Source of the DNA: a virus
Length of the DNA: 64,000 nucleotides
IMG/VR virus record: IMGVR_UViG_3300046660_000364
Span: 1-64,000 of that record
Reading direction: 5' to 3' (one strand)
This document shows positions 52,378 through 60,685 of this stretch, one piece after another (position 1 is the first letter of the stretch; each line of letters starts with the position of its first letter). The notes beneath the pieces were generated by a model that saw nothing but the letters and a program-made list of their open reading frames with translations, was not told the DNA's origin and searched no databases. The position numbers were made by a program, and so were the translations under genes.

Positions 52378-53304
52378 ATGCTTGAGAAACGACTTGTCGC
52401 TGCCGTGCGCGACATCATCAGGAGTTCCGACGCCGACGACGGCGCGGCGCTCGCCAACGCGATCCAGCAGGCCCGCACGCTGGTCGAGAACCCGCCCGCC
52501 TACGACACCGATCAGGCGGTACTCGACAACTTCCTCACCGCCCTGGCCGATCTCGGGTTCGGCGACGAGGACACGCCGGTCAACGGCGGCGACTGTGTGG
52601 ACTACATCTGCGAGTATTGGGACCGTCTCGCGCCCCTCGCCTCGGAATGGCCGCTCCCGCCCGAATTGGCCCAGGTGCGCACCCGGCTGAACGTGGGCAC
52701 CCGCGTGCTGTCGGTCGAGGGCGAGACCTCCGACACCGACCAGGGCGAACAGGCCACCGGCCCGCACGCCATCGGCACCATCACCGGGATCGACGACACC
52801 GTCGAGCATGGGATCTGCGTGGCGTTCGAGCCGTCCGGCGTTTCGGTGCTGCTGTCCTGCGCCGAGCTGGCCGACGATCTGAAGTACGAGATCGACCCGG
52901 AGGCCTACTACCCCAGCCGCGAGGCCGTGGTCGAAGCGGTCGAACGCATGCTGGCCCATGAGGGGAATTACGAGCTGGCCGTGCGCGTGGTGGCGAACAT
53001 GATCGAACAGGGGCAGGTCGAGCACACCGAGCACGGTTACATGATCGAGCGCGACACCAACGTGTTCGAGATTGCGGCCGACCTGTCGCGGGAGGATCTG
53101 CCCGACTCCTACCCGCCCGAGCTGGCGATCTCTGACCGCCACCTGACCGCCGACCAGTTGTTCACGAAGTACAGCACCAAGCGGGACAACGGCGAGCATC
53201 CGCAGTACCTGCGCCGCGACTGGCGGCACGATGTGGCCGAGGACAACACGCTCCTGGGCTACTGGCAATGGGTCGAGCACCAGCTTGAACAGGACCGCGA
53301 CTGA
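52378..53304 (+). CDS. Hypothetical plasmid/ICE-type protein, 308 aa
   Basis: ATG at 52378 with AGGGG 7 nt upstream; an ATG at 52363 lies inside the leader. Acidic. Residues 100-165 look like a small beta domain (GTRVLSVEGE...GPHAIGTITGIDD...VLLSCAELADDL); the C-terminus is helical and ends YWQWVEHQLEQ. No known function. Controlled by leader copy A. Confidence 0.75.
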   Translation: MLEKRLVAAVRDIIRSSDADDGAALANAIQQARTLVENPPAYDTDQAVLDNFLTALADLGFGDEDTPVNGGDCVDYICEYWDRLAPLASEWPLPPELAQVRTRLNVGTRVLSVEGETSDTDQGEQATGPHAIGTITGIDDTVEHGICVAFEPSGVSVLLSCAELADDLKYEIDPEAYYPSREAVVEAVERMLAHEGNYELAVRVVANMIEQGQVEHTEHGYMIERDTNVFEIAADLSREDLPDSYPPELAISDRHLTADQLFTKYSTKRDNGEHPQYLRRDWRHDVAEDNTLLGYWQWVEHQLEQDRD

Positions 53305-53305
53305 A

Positions 53306-53360
53306 CCAGTCTGAGCGCCTTGTCCGCAGGGCGCTCAGGCGGGGGCCGTCCCCGTCAACC
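53306..53360 (+). promoter_or_regulatory. Double-hairpin leader element, copy B
   Basis: CCAGT, stem CTGAGCGCC/GGCGCTCAG (perfect 9 bp), then CGGGG...CCCCG hairpin, then CAACC and GAGGAG before the next gene. Confidence 0.78.
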
Positions 53361-53372
53361 GAGGAGAACAAC

Positions 53373-53864
53373 ATGCCTGTCTACAGCTTCATCACCACCA
53401 TCACAGCGCCAGACCGCGAGGCTGCGGAGGCCGCAGCATCGGAAATCCGCGTCTCTGCCGAAGAAGGGATCGAGGCCGCGATCCAAGACGAGGAGGTGCC
53501 CGAGGGCGTCGAAGTCGAGCACGGCGAACTGGTCGGCGACAGCCTGTTCGGCTATCTGGACCTGTCCACCGCCCACCTGACGCCGGGCACGCGCGAGCGC
53601 CTGAACTTCTACGGCGACGATCCGGGCCGCAGCGTTGACGGCCTGCGCCTGCGTCTGGCGAACTCTGGCTGGCCCGCCATGAGCATCGCCCCCTACGAGC
53701 ACGGCTGGTTCGTGACCGTGCCCGACAAGAAGGAACAGGACCTGTCCGGCCTGCCCGAGGATCTGGCCGCTGTCATGCACTACGCCCAGGTCGCCGGTGC
53801 GTATGTCGTCCGCTTCGACAGCGATGGCCACACCGTGGACGATCTGTCCGTCTACGAGGAGTGA
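53373..53864 (+). CDS. DUF5983-like protein, 163 aa
   Basis: STAHLTPGTRERLN, YEHGWFVTVPD and PEDLAAVMHYAQ...VDDLSVYEE follow the DUF5983 pattern found in plasmid and ICE accessory regions. The first 70 residues are an extra acidic domain. Role unknown. Preceded by leader copy B. Confidence 0.75.
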   Translation: MPVYSFITTITAPDREAAEAAASEIRVSAEEGIEAAIQDEEVPEGVEVEHGELVGDSLFGYLDLSTAHLTPGTRERLNFYGDDPGRSVDGLRLRLANSGWPAMSIAPYEHGWFVTVPDKKEQDLSGLPEDLAAVMHYAQVAGAYVVRFDSDGHTVDDLSVYEE

Positions 53865-53866
53865 CC

Positions 53867-54313
53867 ATGCCCAAGAAAACTTACCGCGTCGTCTACAACG
53901 GCGTCGAGTACACCCGCCAGACCGAGCGCATCTACACGCACATCGTGCTGGTGCGGCGCGACTACGAAACCGAGCTGGCTCAGAGCATCAAGACTGCCCG
54001 CGAGCGTGCCAGGGCCAGCCACGGCTATGCGGTCGAGCACGCCAACCAGCCCATCACCGCGAAAAGCTGGGCCACGGCGGACGAGCTGGCCGAGAGTGCG
54101 CGTGTCGCCGGCATGACGCCCGAGCAGTACGAGGCCGAGTGCGTCGAGAAGGCCCGCGCCTACGTCGAGAAGCGCCGCGCCGCAGGGGTGTTCGACAACC
54201 CCGGCCCGCTCACATGGTGCGGCAGGCCGGATCTGGCCGCGAAGGAGGAAGCCAGGGCGCGCAGCAGCGGGTATTGGGCCGAGGTCGTCACCGTGCCGGT
54301 GCCGCAACCCTGA
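53867..54313 (+). CDS. Hypothetical charged protein, 148 aa
   Basis: ATG at 53867 with GAGGAG upstream; GTG at 53861 overlapping the previous stop is an alternative. Contains KTYRVVYNGVEYTRQTER and helical ESARVAGMTPEQYEAECVE. Unknown. Confidence 0.7.
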   Translation: MPKKTYRVVYNGVEYTRQTERIYTHIVLVRRDYETELAQSIKTARERARASHGYAVEHANQPITAKSWATADELAESARVAGMTPEQYEAECVEKARAYVEKRRAAGVFDNPGPLTWCGRPDLAAKEEARARSSGYWAEVVTVPVPQP

Positions 54314-54318
54314 CCATG

Positions 54319-54370
54319 CCAGTCTCAGCGTCTCCGCAAGGGGGCGCTCAGGCGGGAATGGTCCCGACTA
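54319..54370 (+). promoter_or_regulatory. Double-hairpin leader element, copy C
   Basis: CCAGT, stem CTCAGCGTC/GGCGCTCAG with one C-C mismatch, then CGGG...CCCG hairpin, then ACAGGAGG before ATG of the 243-aa gene. Confidence 0.72.
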
Positions 54371-54382
54371 CAGGAGGATGCG

Positions 54383-55114
54383 ATGACGACACCGAAAGAT
54401 CCGCTGGCCCGGCTGGTCCAAGCCGCGCTGGCCTACGACAAGAAGATCATGGACGCCGAGGCCGTGCCGACCGCCGACGACTACAACGAACTGCTCGACA
54501 TGGTGAAGGCCTACGCGCCGCTGCCGATCACCGCGCCCGAGCAGGAACCGCGCGTATCGACCGTCTACGAGTGCCAGGAGTGCGACTGGACCGGCACCCT
54601 GGACGACGTCAACGGCATCCACCATATCCACCACATTGAGGAGTACCTCGAACCGGGCGATCTGACGCCGGCTGGCGTGTGCCCGGAGTGCAGGGCCGTG
54701 ATCGGGGTCGAGGACCCGGACATTCCGCACCACACCCTGTATCACGTCGGCGTCACCATGCGCATGCGCGGCTGGACCGTGATCCCGCCCGCCGACTGTC
54801 CACCGCTGCCCTCGCCCACCGTACCTGCTGGCGGGTTCACCGAAGGGCCGTGGCATGTCGAGCCGACCGAGGGCAACCCGAACAGCCTGTCGATCTGCAA
54901 GGCGGGCTACGGCATCATCGCCGAGATCAACCGCGACGATGAGCCGCTGGTCGATCTCGACCACCACGACGCGGCCCTGATCGCCGCTGCGCCGGGCCTC
55001 GCCAACGCCGTGCGCGACTGCCTGAACGCCTACGACAAGTTCCGCGACCTGCCCTGGGGCACGCTGCGCCGGGCCTATGCCGCTATCTTCCCCCAACCGA
55101 AACAAGGAGCCTGA
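54383..55114 (+). CDS. Zinc-ribbon accessory protein, 243 aa
   Basis: Residues about 60-105 have ECQECDWTG and VCPECRAVI, a four-Cys ribbon typical of plasmid/ICE proteins. The C-terminus (EGPWHVEPTEGNP...IIAEINR...ALIAAAPGLANAVRDCLNAY) is a phage-type domain often found alone, so the gene may be a fusion. Role unknown. Led by leader copy C. Confidence 0.75.
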   Translation: MTTPKDPLARLVQAALAYDKKIMDAEAVPTADDYNELLDMVKAYAPLPITAPEQEPRVSTVYECQECDWTGTLDDVNGIHHIHHIEEYLEPGDLTPAGVCPECRAVIGVEDPDIPHHTLYHVGVTMRMRGWTVIPPADCPPLPSPTVPAGGFTEGPWHVEPTEGNPNSLSICKAGYGIIAEINRDDEPLVDLDHHDAALIAAAPGLANAVRDCLNAYDKFRDLPWGTLRRAYAAIFPQPKQGA

Positions 55115-55116
55115 GC

Positions 55117-55419
55117 ATGAGCAATCAATTCAACCTCGCCTGCCCGGAGTGCGGCAGCACCGACGAGCTGGACATCGCCGCGACCGTATGGGTCCGCCTG
55201 ACCGCTGACGGCACGGACGCCGACGAGTCGCACGACGGCAGCCACGAATGGGGCGACAGCAGCGCCTGCCACTGCAACCAGTGCGGCTGGGATGGGACCG
55301 CAGGGCAAGCGGACGCGGACTGTGCCGAGGGCACGCACTCGTGGATCGACGAGACCGGCCTACTGCCGCCCGACACCGCCTGCACCCGCTGCGGCGCGCT
55401 GTACGGCCACCCGGACTGA
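55117..55419 (+). CDS. Double zinc-ribbon protein, 100 aa
   Basis: Cys pairs at CPECGST, CHCNQCGW and CTRCGALY. MSNQFNLACPECGSTD...VWVRLTADGTD matches a family common on conjugative elements. AAGGAG upstream. Co-transcribed with the 243-aa protein. Confidence 0.75.
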   Translation: MSNQFNLACPECGSTDELDIAATVWVRLTADGTDADESHDGSHEWGDSSACHCNQCGWDGTAGQADADCAEGTHSWIDETGLLPPDTACTRCGALYGHPD

Positions 55420-55424
55420 CAGGG

Positions 55425-55479
55425 CCAGTGCCAGCGCCTGCCGCGTGCGGGCGCTGGTGCGGGAATTGTCCCGGCAACC
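55425..55479 (+). promoter_or_regulatory. Double-hairpin leader element, copy D
   Basis: CCAGT, stem CCAGCGCC/GGCGCTGG (8 bp), then CGGGAATTGTCCCG hairpin, then GCAACCAAGGAG before ATG at 55492. Confidence 0.78.
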
Positions 55480-55491
55480 AAGGAGAGAGCA

Positions 55492-55917
55492 ATGGACCTG
55501 CACCAGACCGCGATCACGGCGGCATTCGTGATGGATGGGCTGCACCAAGCCGACCTGAAAGAGGTCATGTCCCACTACATCGGCGACGGTGGCCTGCTCG
55601 AAGTGGTCGACGACGTCATGCAGTGGGTCCCGGCGATCACGGCGCTGCGTGCCGCTGCCGACCGGCTGCGCCCCGACTATCCCGGCGTGTTCGAGTACGA
55701 GGTGTCCAGCGAGTTCGGCAAGTGGCTGGGCAACAACATCATCGACGAAGGCGACCTGCCCGACCGTGGGCACGCCATGAGCATGCTGATCGACGCCGTG
55801 GAGTCGTTCTATCGCCTGAACGGGCCGGAGCACCGCGACCAGCGCCGCCGCCTGCGTGCCAACCTGGACGCCGCCGCCGACCTCATCATGGCACCTGCCG
55901 CCAGCGAGGGGACCTGA
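55492..55917 (+). CDS. Hypothetical helical protein, 141 aa
   Basis: Helical, with EFGKWLGNNIIDEGDLPDRG and VESFYRLNG. Not recognised. Preceded by leader copy D. Confidence 0.7.
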   Translation: MDLHQTAITAAFVMDGLHQADLKEVMSHYIGDGGLLEVVDDVMQWVPAITALRAAADRLRPDYPGVFEYEVSSEFGKWLGNNIIDEGDLPDRGHAMSMLIDAVESFYRLNGPEHRDQRRRLRANLDAAADLIMAPAASEGT

Positions 55918-55920
55918 CCC

Positions 55921-56235
55921 ATGAACCGCTCTGACGAAGTTCGTCACATTGTGACGAAACCTGACGAGCGGTTCGTCACCCGCGATCCGTGGGTGATGAC
56001 CGCTGCCGAGCGCCAGTGGCTGCGCGACCGGCCCACCGCCACCGTGGTGCGGGCCGAGCAAGCCACATGGCCGCTGCTGCTGGCCGCTGTGGTCCTGCTG
56101 CTGTCAGCCTATACGCTCGACGCCTACCCGATGGTGCGCGGAGCACTGGCCGACATTCCGTGGGCCAGGATCTTCCACTACCAGCCCGTCTCGCCGATTG
56201 ACCCAGGCGACCGCAACGGGCTATTGCATAAATGA
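55921..56235 (+). CDS. Membrane protein, 104 aa
   Basis: One hydrophobic helix, WPLLLAAVVLLLSAYTL, near residues 48-66, with a basic charged N-terminus. AGGGG lies 9 nt before ATG. Unknown. Confidence 0.7.
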   Translation: MNRSDEVRHIVTKPDERFVTRDPWVMTAAERQWLRDRPTATVVRAEQATWPLLLAAVVLLLSAYTLDAYPMVRGALADIPWARIFHYQPVSPIDPGDRNGLLHK

Positions 56236-56249
56236 AAGGAGTCTTAACC

Positions 56250-56591
56250 ATGACCGACCGCTACAAGGGCAGCAACATCAGCCCGTTCGCCTGCGGCCCC
56301 GACAAGGTGTGCATGGACTGCATGGCCGCGCTGCCCGAGGCCAGCATGACCCTCGTGCAGCGCACGCCGGGCCTGACCATGTACCGCTGCCCTGCCTGCG
56401 CCGCGCAGCGCCCGACGACGCTGGCTGCGATCCTGGCCTACGCCAAGGCGCGCTGGTGCTGGGATGACCGCACCATGCTGGAGGAGCTGTTCGACACCTA
56501 CGCCATGAGCGGCACGCCCGAGGAGTTCGTCGATATGTGGGCGCACAAGTACGACCTGACGGACCCGCGCGACCTGGGGATCAACCCATGA
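56250..56591 (+). CDS. Cys-pair protein, 113 aa
   Basis: ATG at 56250 with AAGGAG 8 nt upstream; ATG at 56232 would overlap the previous stop. CMDCMAALPEAS and CPACAAQRP form a possible zinc ribbon. The C-terminus is helical and acidic. Unknown. Confidence 0.7.
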   Translation: MTDRYKGSNISPFACGPDKVCMDCMAALPEASMTLVQRTPGLTMYRCPACAAQRPTTLAAILAYAKARWCWDDRTMLEELFDTYAMSGTPEEFVDMWAHKYDLTDPRDLGINP

Positions 56592-56779
56592 GCGGGCGTC
56601 CATCCGACGCCGTCGTCATAGCCGTCGCCCTGCTGCGCAAGAGCGGCGGCACGATGTCGGCCTATGCCGCCGCCAAGCAGGTCGGCATCGCCCTGTCCAC
56701 GATCTACCGCTCGGCGTTGTACAAGGCGTACAAGGCCGAGCAGAAACCCACCCCCAACCGCAAGGAGAAGAACCAATGA
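56588..56779 (+). CDS. Small helix-turn-helix protein, 63 aa
   Basis: MSAYAAAKQVGIALSTIYRSALYKAYK is a helix-turn-helix of the type used in recombinases and small regulators; N-terminal ALLRKSGG precedes it. A candidate regulator that might bind the palindromic operators. ATGA overlap with both neighbours. Confidence 0.7.
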   Translation: MSGRPSDAVVIAVALLRKSGGTMSAYAAAKQVGIALSTIYRSALYKAYKAEQKPTPNRKEKNQ

Positions 56780-57267
56780 GACACAACGGAACCATCCAGG
56801 CCAGCATGGACGACATGATCGCCAAGTACGGCTGGGCCGTGCAGGCCGTGTTCGGCGTGCACGGCGAGCACGGAAACCCCCCGTTCAGCTACACCGTGGG
56901 CCTGGCCGCGAAGAACCTGCCGGAAATCATCGTGTTCGGCATTCCCCACCGCGTGGCGCACACGTTCCTGAACGCCCTGGCCCGGCGCTTCACCACGACC
57001 GGCGTGCCGCCCTTCGACACCGACCTGCACGACGTCGCCGAGGGCTACCCGGCGCGCCTGATACTGGCACCGCGCGAGGAATCGGACCAGTACATGTTCG
57101 CCACCAAGAACCGTTACCCGGACTACGCGGCGGTGCAACTGGTGTGGCCCGACGACAAGGGCCGCTATCCGTGGGTTGACGGCTTCAACCCGAAACTGGT
57201 CAGGCAGCAGCCGGTGCTGCGCGACATCTACATGGAGAGAAAATTGTCTAAGGAGAACCAGCCATGA
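56776..57267 (+). CDS. DUF4262-like protein, 163 aa
   Basis: YGWAVQAVFG...PPFSYTVGLAAKNLPEIIVFGIP...LVWPDDKGRYPWVDGF matches the DUF4262 pattern. Role unknown; common on mobile elements. AAGGAG upstream. Confidence 0.82.
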   Translation: MRHNGTIQASMDDMIAKYGWAVQAVFGVHGEHGNPPFSYTVGLAAKNLPEIIVFGIPHRVAHTFLNALARRFTTTGVPPFDTDLHDVAEGYPARLILAPREESDQYMFATKNRYPDYAAVQLVWPDDKGRYPWVDGFNPKLVRQQPVLRDIYMERKLSKENQP

Positions 57268-57668
57268 GAACCACCCGCCATCACGCGCGGCATCAGACCG
57301 CGCTGCCGCCCGGCGACAACAGCGACGAGATCACGCTGCTGGACTACTTCGCCGCCCGCGCGCCGCAGGACATCCCCGACTGGTTCCAGCCGAGCTACCC
57401 CGAGTACGAGGGGCCTGCGTACCCAGCCATCCCCGAAGGCATCCCCGAGGAGGACCGCAAGATGCTCGCAAGCTGGACCAAAGACGGCTGCTGGGATCTG
57501 GAAGGCGAGTACGCCTGGTTCCAGGAGGCCGCAGAGACGTACCGGCAGGCGCGCGAGAACCACGACTACATGTGCAAGATGGGTGCCTACTACGAATGGC
57601 GCTGGGAGTACGCTGAGTCCATGGTGACATTTCGCAAAGCGGTCGTAGGCGATGAGGTGACATCATGA
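57264..57668 (+). CDS. Hypothetical Tyr/Trp-rich protein, 134 aa
   Basis: Contains LLDYFAARAPQDIPDWFQP, a segment found in many phage and plasmid hypotheticals, then acidic helical C-terminus with YYEWRWEYAE. ATGA overlap upstream. Unknown. Confidence 0.72.
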   Translation: MRTTRHHARHQTALPPGDNSDEITLLDYFAARAPQDIPDWFQPSYPEYEGPAYPAIPEGIPEEDRKMLASWTKDGCWDLEGEYAWFQEAAETYRQARENHDYMCKMGAYYEWRWEYAESMVTFRKAVVGDEVTS

Positions 57669-57880
57669 GCCACGATCCCGTCACCATCACCGCCGTCATG
57701 GACGACGATGTCGCTTGGGAGCTGGCGCAGTTCTGCAAGCGCAGCACGTTCAGCACGTTCTACGAGTTCACCGAGGCGCACCTGCCCCCGGACGAGCGCA
57801 CCGCGCTGGCCTACCGCATGATCCGCGGCATCGAGGCCGTCCATGCCGCCCTCGCCCAGCAGGGCTACGCACCACGCTGA
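57665..57880 (+). CDS. Small conserved-type protein, 71 aa
   Basis: VAWELAQFCKRSTF...LAYRMIRGIEAVHAALAQQGYAPR matches a short family seen in phages and ICEs (DUF7706-like by memory). ATGA overlap. Unknown. Confidence 0.7.
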   Translation: MSHDPVTITAVMDDDVAWELAQFCKRSTFSTFYEFTEAHLPPDERTALAYRMIRGIEAVHAALAQQGYAPR

Positions 57881-57904
57881 CCAACCACAACCAAGGAGAA
57901 AATC

Positions 57905-58222
57905 ATGAGTCTGATTCTGACCATCAAGGCATCGACCACCACGCAGCAGATCGAGGACGCGATCCGCTACCTCGACATGCGCAAGCACGCCATCGAGCGC
58001 CGCGACGACGCCGCCGCCGTGATCGCGGAGCAGGGAGACCAGGAAGTGCTGGAGCTGCACCATATCGACGGACTGGATGTGCTCTACTCGCCGACCTGGG
58101 GCTACGCCTACGTCAACCATCCGACCGGCGGCATTGGCGACAGCATGGTGCTGGACAACGGCGAAGCCGACTCTGCCGAACATGCCGCCCGCGTGTGGCG
58201 CGAACAGAACGGGCCACACTGA
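57905..58222 (+). CDS. Hypothetical protein, last gene of the rightward operon, 105 aa
   Basis: AAGGAG precedes ATG. Mixed alpha/beta with HHIDGLDVLYSPTWGYAYV. Followed by a strong terminator. Unknown. Confidence 0.7.
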   Translation: MSLILTIKASTTTQQIEDAIRYLDMRKHAIERRDDAAAVIAEQGDQEVLELHHIDGLDVLYSPTWGYAYVNHPTGGIGDSMVLDNGEADSAEHAARVWREQNGPH

Positions 58223-58240
58223 ACCTGCCCGCGCCGCGCC

Positions 58241-58263
58241 AGCCGCCTTCGGGCGGCTTTTTT
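58241..58263 (+). terminator. Intrinsic terminator of the rightward accessory operon
   Basis: AGCCGCC-TTCG-GGCGGCT followed by six T residues. The stop of the convergent leftward gene lies at the T tract. Confidence 0.92.
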
Positions 58264-58585
58264 ACGTCCTGACGCGCCCCACGCAGGGCATGTCCCACTG
58301 CGCGCGCAGGCCGTCGCCGGCATCGGCGATGATCCGCGCCACGTAGCGCGCCCCTTCGCTCAGCGCGAGCGTGAACGGCAACGTCGCCCGATACACCCCG
58401 TTCGAGTCGGCCAGGTAGTCCATGGCGAGCGGCCAGTCGGTGCCGGGCACTGGCAGGCCGGCGCCGTCGTACAGCGCGACCGACACCCGCGCATCGCTGA
58501 CGAACATGCCGCTGTTCTCGTCGCGCAGGCCGGTCACGTCCACGATGGAGTTGTTGCCAATATAGAGAATATGGATGGTGCTCAT
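58262..58585 (-). CDS. Tail-module protein with Ig-like beta fold, 107 aa
   Basis: Beta-rich: DVTGLRDENSGMFVSDARVSVALYD, then GVYRATLPFTLALSEGARYVARIIAD. Typical of small phage Ig-like or fibre-associated domains. ATGA overlap with the fibre gene; last gene of the leftward tail module. Exact role unknown. Confidence 0.72.
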   Translation of the reverse strand: MSTIHILYIGNNSIVDVTGLRDENSGMFVSDARVSVALYDGAGLPVPGTDWPLAMDYLADSNGVYRATLPFTLALSEGARYVARIIADAGDGLRAQWDMPCVGRVRT

Positions 58586-60684
58586 CGGTCGGGCCTCAGA
58601 TCAACGCGCCCGCTCAGGGCGGCGCGCATGCGGTTCGGCGCTTCCAGCGCGGGCTGGGCCTGCACCGTGCCACTCAGGTCCGGGTGCAGGCGCTTGGTGC
58701 CCGCCGTCAGCGTGCCGGGCTGCGGCAGGTACTGCGCCAGCACGCCCTTCGTGTGTTGCCGCTCCTGCGCCGTGGTGACGAGGGCATCGACGCCAACCAC
58801 CAGCAGGTTGCCGTCGCCGATGTGCTGCGCCTGGCCGGTCGTCAGCGCCATATCGACCGCCACGCCGGCCAGCAGATCCGCGTGCTGGCCCTGGCGGGTC
58901 GCGGTCGGCGCATCCGAGGACAGCCCGAACAGGCCGGCGACATGCTGCACCTGGCCGCTTTCAGTCGTGTTGACGCTCTCGGCGCGGACCTGGGCGCGCA
59001 CGCGCTGCTTCTGGTCGGTGGCGGCACTCGTATCCGCCGCGATCCCGGCCACGGCGCTGCTGCCCTGCCCCTGCGCGGTGGTCGCCTGCGCGACGGCAGA
59101 GACGCCGGCCTGTGCCTCGCTGGACTGGCCCTGGTAGGTCGCCACGTCCACCACGTAGGCGCTTGCCAGCTCGCCGGTCGCCTGCTGGGCGCTGGCGGTC
59201 GAGGCGGATGCCTCCACCACGCTATCGAGCTGGCCGCTGGCGGTCTGGGCCTGCGCGAGCTGGGCGCTGGTGTCGAGGCTGACCCCGGCCTCGGCGCTGC
59301 CGGCCTGCGCCTGCGCCGTGCTGGCCCCGGTATCGCTGGCGACTCCGACCTGCGCGCTGCTGGTTTGCGCCTGGGCGCTGCTGGCCGCGCTGCTGGCCGA
59401 CAGGGTGGCGGAAGCTGCCGCCTGCTGGGCCTGCGCGGTCGCGCCCTGGCCTGCTGCCGAGGTGGCGGCACTGGCCGCGCTGTGCTGCGCCTGCGAGGTG
59501 GTGGCGCTGACCGTGCTGGTGCCGAAGCTGGCGGTGGCTGCCGCGCTGCTGGTCTGGCCCTGCCGGGTGCCGACGCTGGCGCCGGGCACGCCCTCGACGA
59601 TGGACACCGCCGACAGCAGGCGGCGCGAGCTGACCGTGGTGCCGGTGATGCCGACGCTGGTCGCGCTCTGCGCGGCGCTGGTGATGCGGGTGCCGGTCCC
59701 GTAGAAATAGGTGCCGCGCGGGGTGGTGAACGCCATCCCGTTGGTCCAGGTCGCCTCGGTGTCGTAGCTGACGGAGACGACGGCGGCGGCGATGAAGCCC
59801 GCTGCTGCGGTATTGAACGGCCCCGCCGAGATCGAGGTGCTGGCGGTGTCGGTGACGTTCTGCGCCAGGTGGTCGAACACGGCTGGCCCCGGCGACTGCA
59901 CATGCAGCGCGGTGAGCACGCGCTGGCCGGTGGACACGTCCGCATCCCAGCTGACCGTGATGGCGTTGGCGCTGTGGCCGAGCGCGTTCAGGCAGTAGAA
60001 CCAGCGCAGGTGCCGGTTGCCGGTGGCCAGCCCGACCTCGCTGGTCGCCACATAGGTGTTGCCGGCGGTGTCGGTGACGCTCGCGGTGGCCGGCACGTCG
60101 TGCTGGACCGCCAGCAGGATATGGTTGCCGGCGATGACCTCGGCGGCCGGCAGCGCATCGCTGAACCCGTCGGCGCCGCTGGGGCCGTAGGTGACGTCGA
60201 GCAGGTCGCGCCGCACCAAGGCCCACGGCGTGGCCGTGGTTGCCGCCGCGCTGCTGCCCTGCGCCTGGCTGGTGGCGATGCCGACGGCGGTCCTGACACT
60301 GGCGGCGGCTGCCGCACTCTGGGCCTGCGCGGTCGCGGCACTGGCGGCGATCCCGACGCTGGCGGCGGCAGCGATGTGCTGCGCCTGCGCGCTGCTGGCG
60401 CTGTCCGCGTCCTGCACGAGCGCGGTGGCCGATGCGCTCTGGCCCTGCGCTGCGGTAACAGTGGCGGCAATCGCGGTGCCAGCCTGCGCGCTGCCGCTCT
60501 GGGCCTGGCTGGTGCTGGCGGTGCTGTCGGTAGTGAGCGCGCCAGTCCCAGTCGTGCCAATTGGCTCGGCCAGGTAGACGATGTCGAGGCTGGTGTTGTC
60601 CGAGCTGGAAGCGGCGTCCACATCGGCGAACACCTGGCCGAGGTAGACGATGTCGAGCGCCTTGCGGTCGTCGGCGGCGCTCAC
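58582..60684 (-). CDS. Repeat-rich tail fibre-like protein, 700 aa
   Basis: Starts DDRKALDIVYLGQVF, then two blocks of about 20-residue Ala/Ser/Gln repeats (SxAQAQxxSAxAGVxxDT) at about 50-140 and 330-640. They flank a non-repeat beta-sandwich-like domain (about 150-320). Such repeats form long shafts. Coupled to the tailspike upstream and the Ig-like protein downstream. Probably the host-binding fibre or its stalk. Confidence 0.75.
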   Translation of the reverse strand: MSAADDRKALDIVYLGQVFADVDAASSSDNTSLDIVYLAEPIGTTGTGALTTDSTASTSQAQSGSAQAGTAIAATVTAAQGQSASATALVQDADSASSAQAQHIAAAASVGIAASAATAQAQSAAAAASVRTAVGIATSQAQGSSAAATTATPWALVRRDLLDVTYGPSGADGFSDALPAAEVIAGNHILLAVQHDVPATASVTDTAGNTYVATSEVGLATGNRHLRWFYCLNALGHSANAITVSWDADVSTGQRVLTALHVQSPGPAVFDHLAQNVTDTASTSISAGPFNTAAAGFIAAAVVSVSYDTEATWTNGMAFTTPRGTYFYGTGTRITSAAQSATSVGITGTTVSSRRLLSAVSIVEGVPGASVGTRQGQTSSAAATASFGTSTVSATTSQAQHSAASAATSAAGQGATAQAQQAAASATLSASSAASSAQAQTSSAQVGVASDTGASTAQAQAGSAEAGVSLDTSAQLAQAQTASGQLDSVVEASASTASAQQATGELASAYVVDVATYQGQSSEAQAGVSAVAQATTAQGQGSSAVAGIAADTSAATDQKQRVRAQVRAESVNTTESGQVQHVAGLFGLSSDAPTATRQGQHADLLAGVAVDMALTTGQAQHIGDGNLLVVGVDALVTTAQERQHTKGVLAQYLPQPGTLTAGTKRLHPDLSGTVQAQPALEAPNRMRAALSGRVDLRPDR

Positions 60685-60685
60685 G

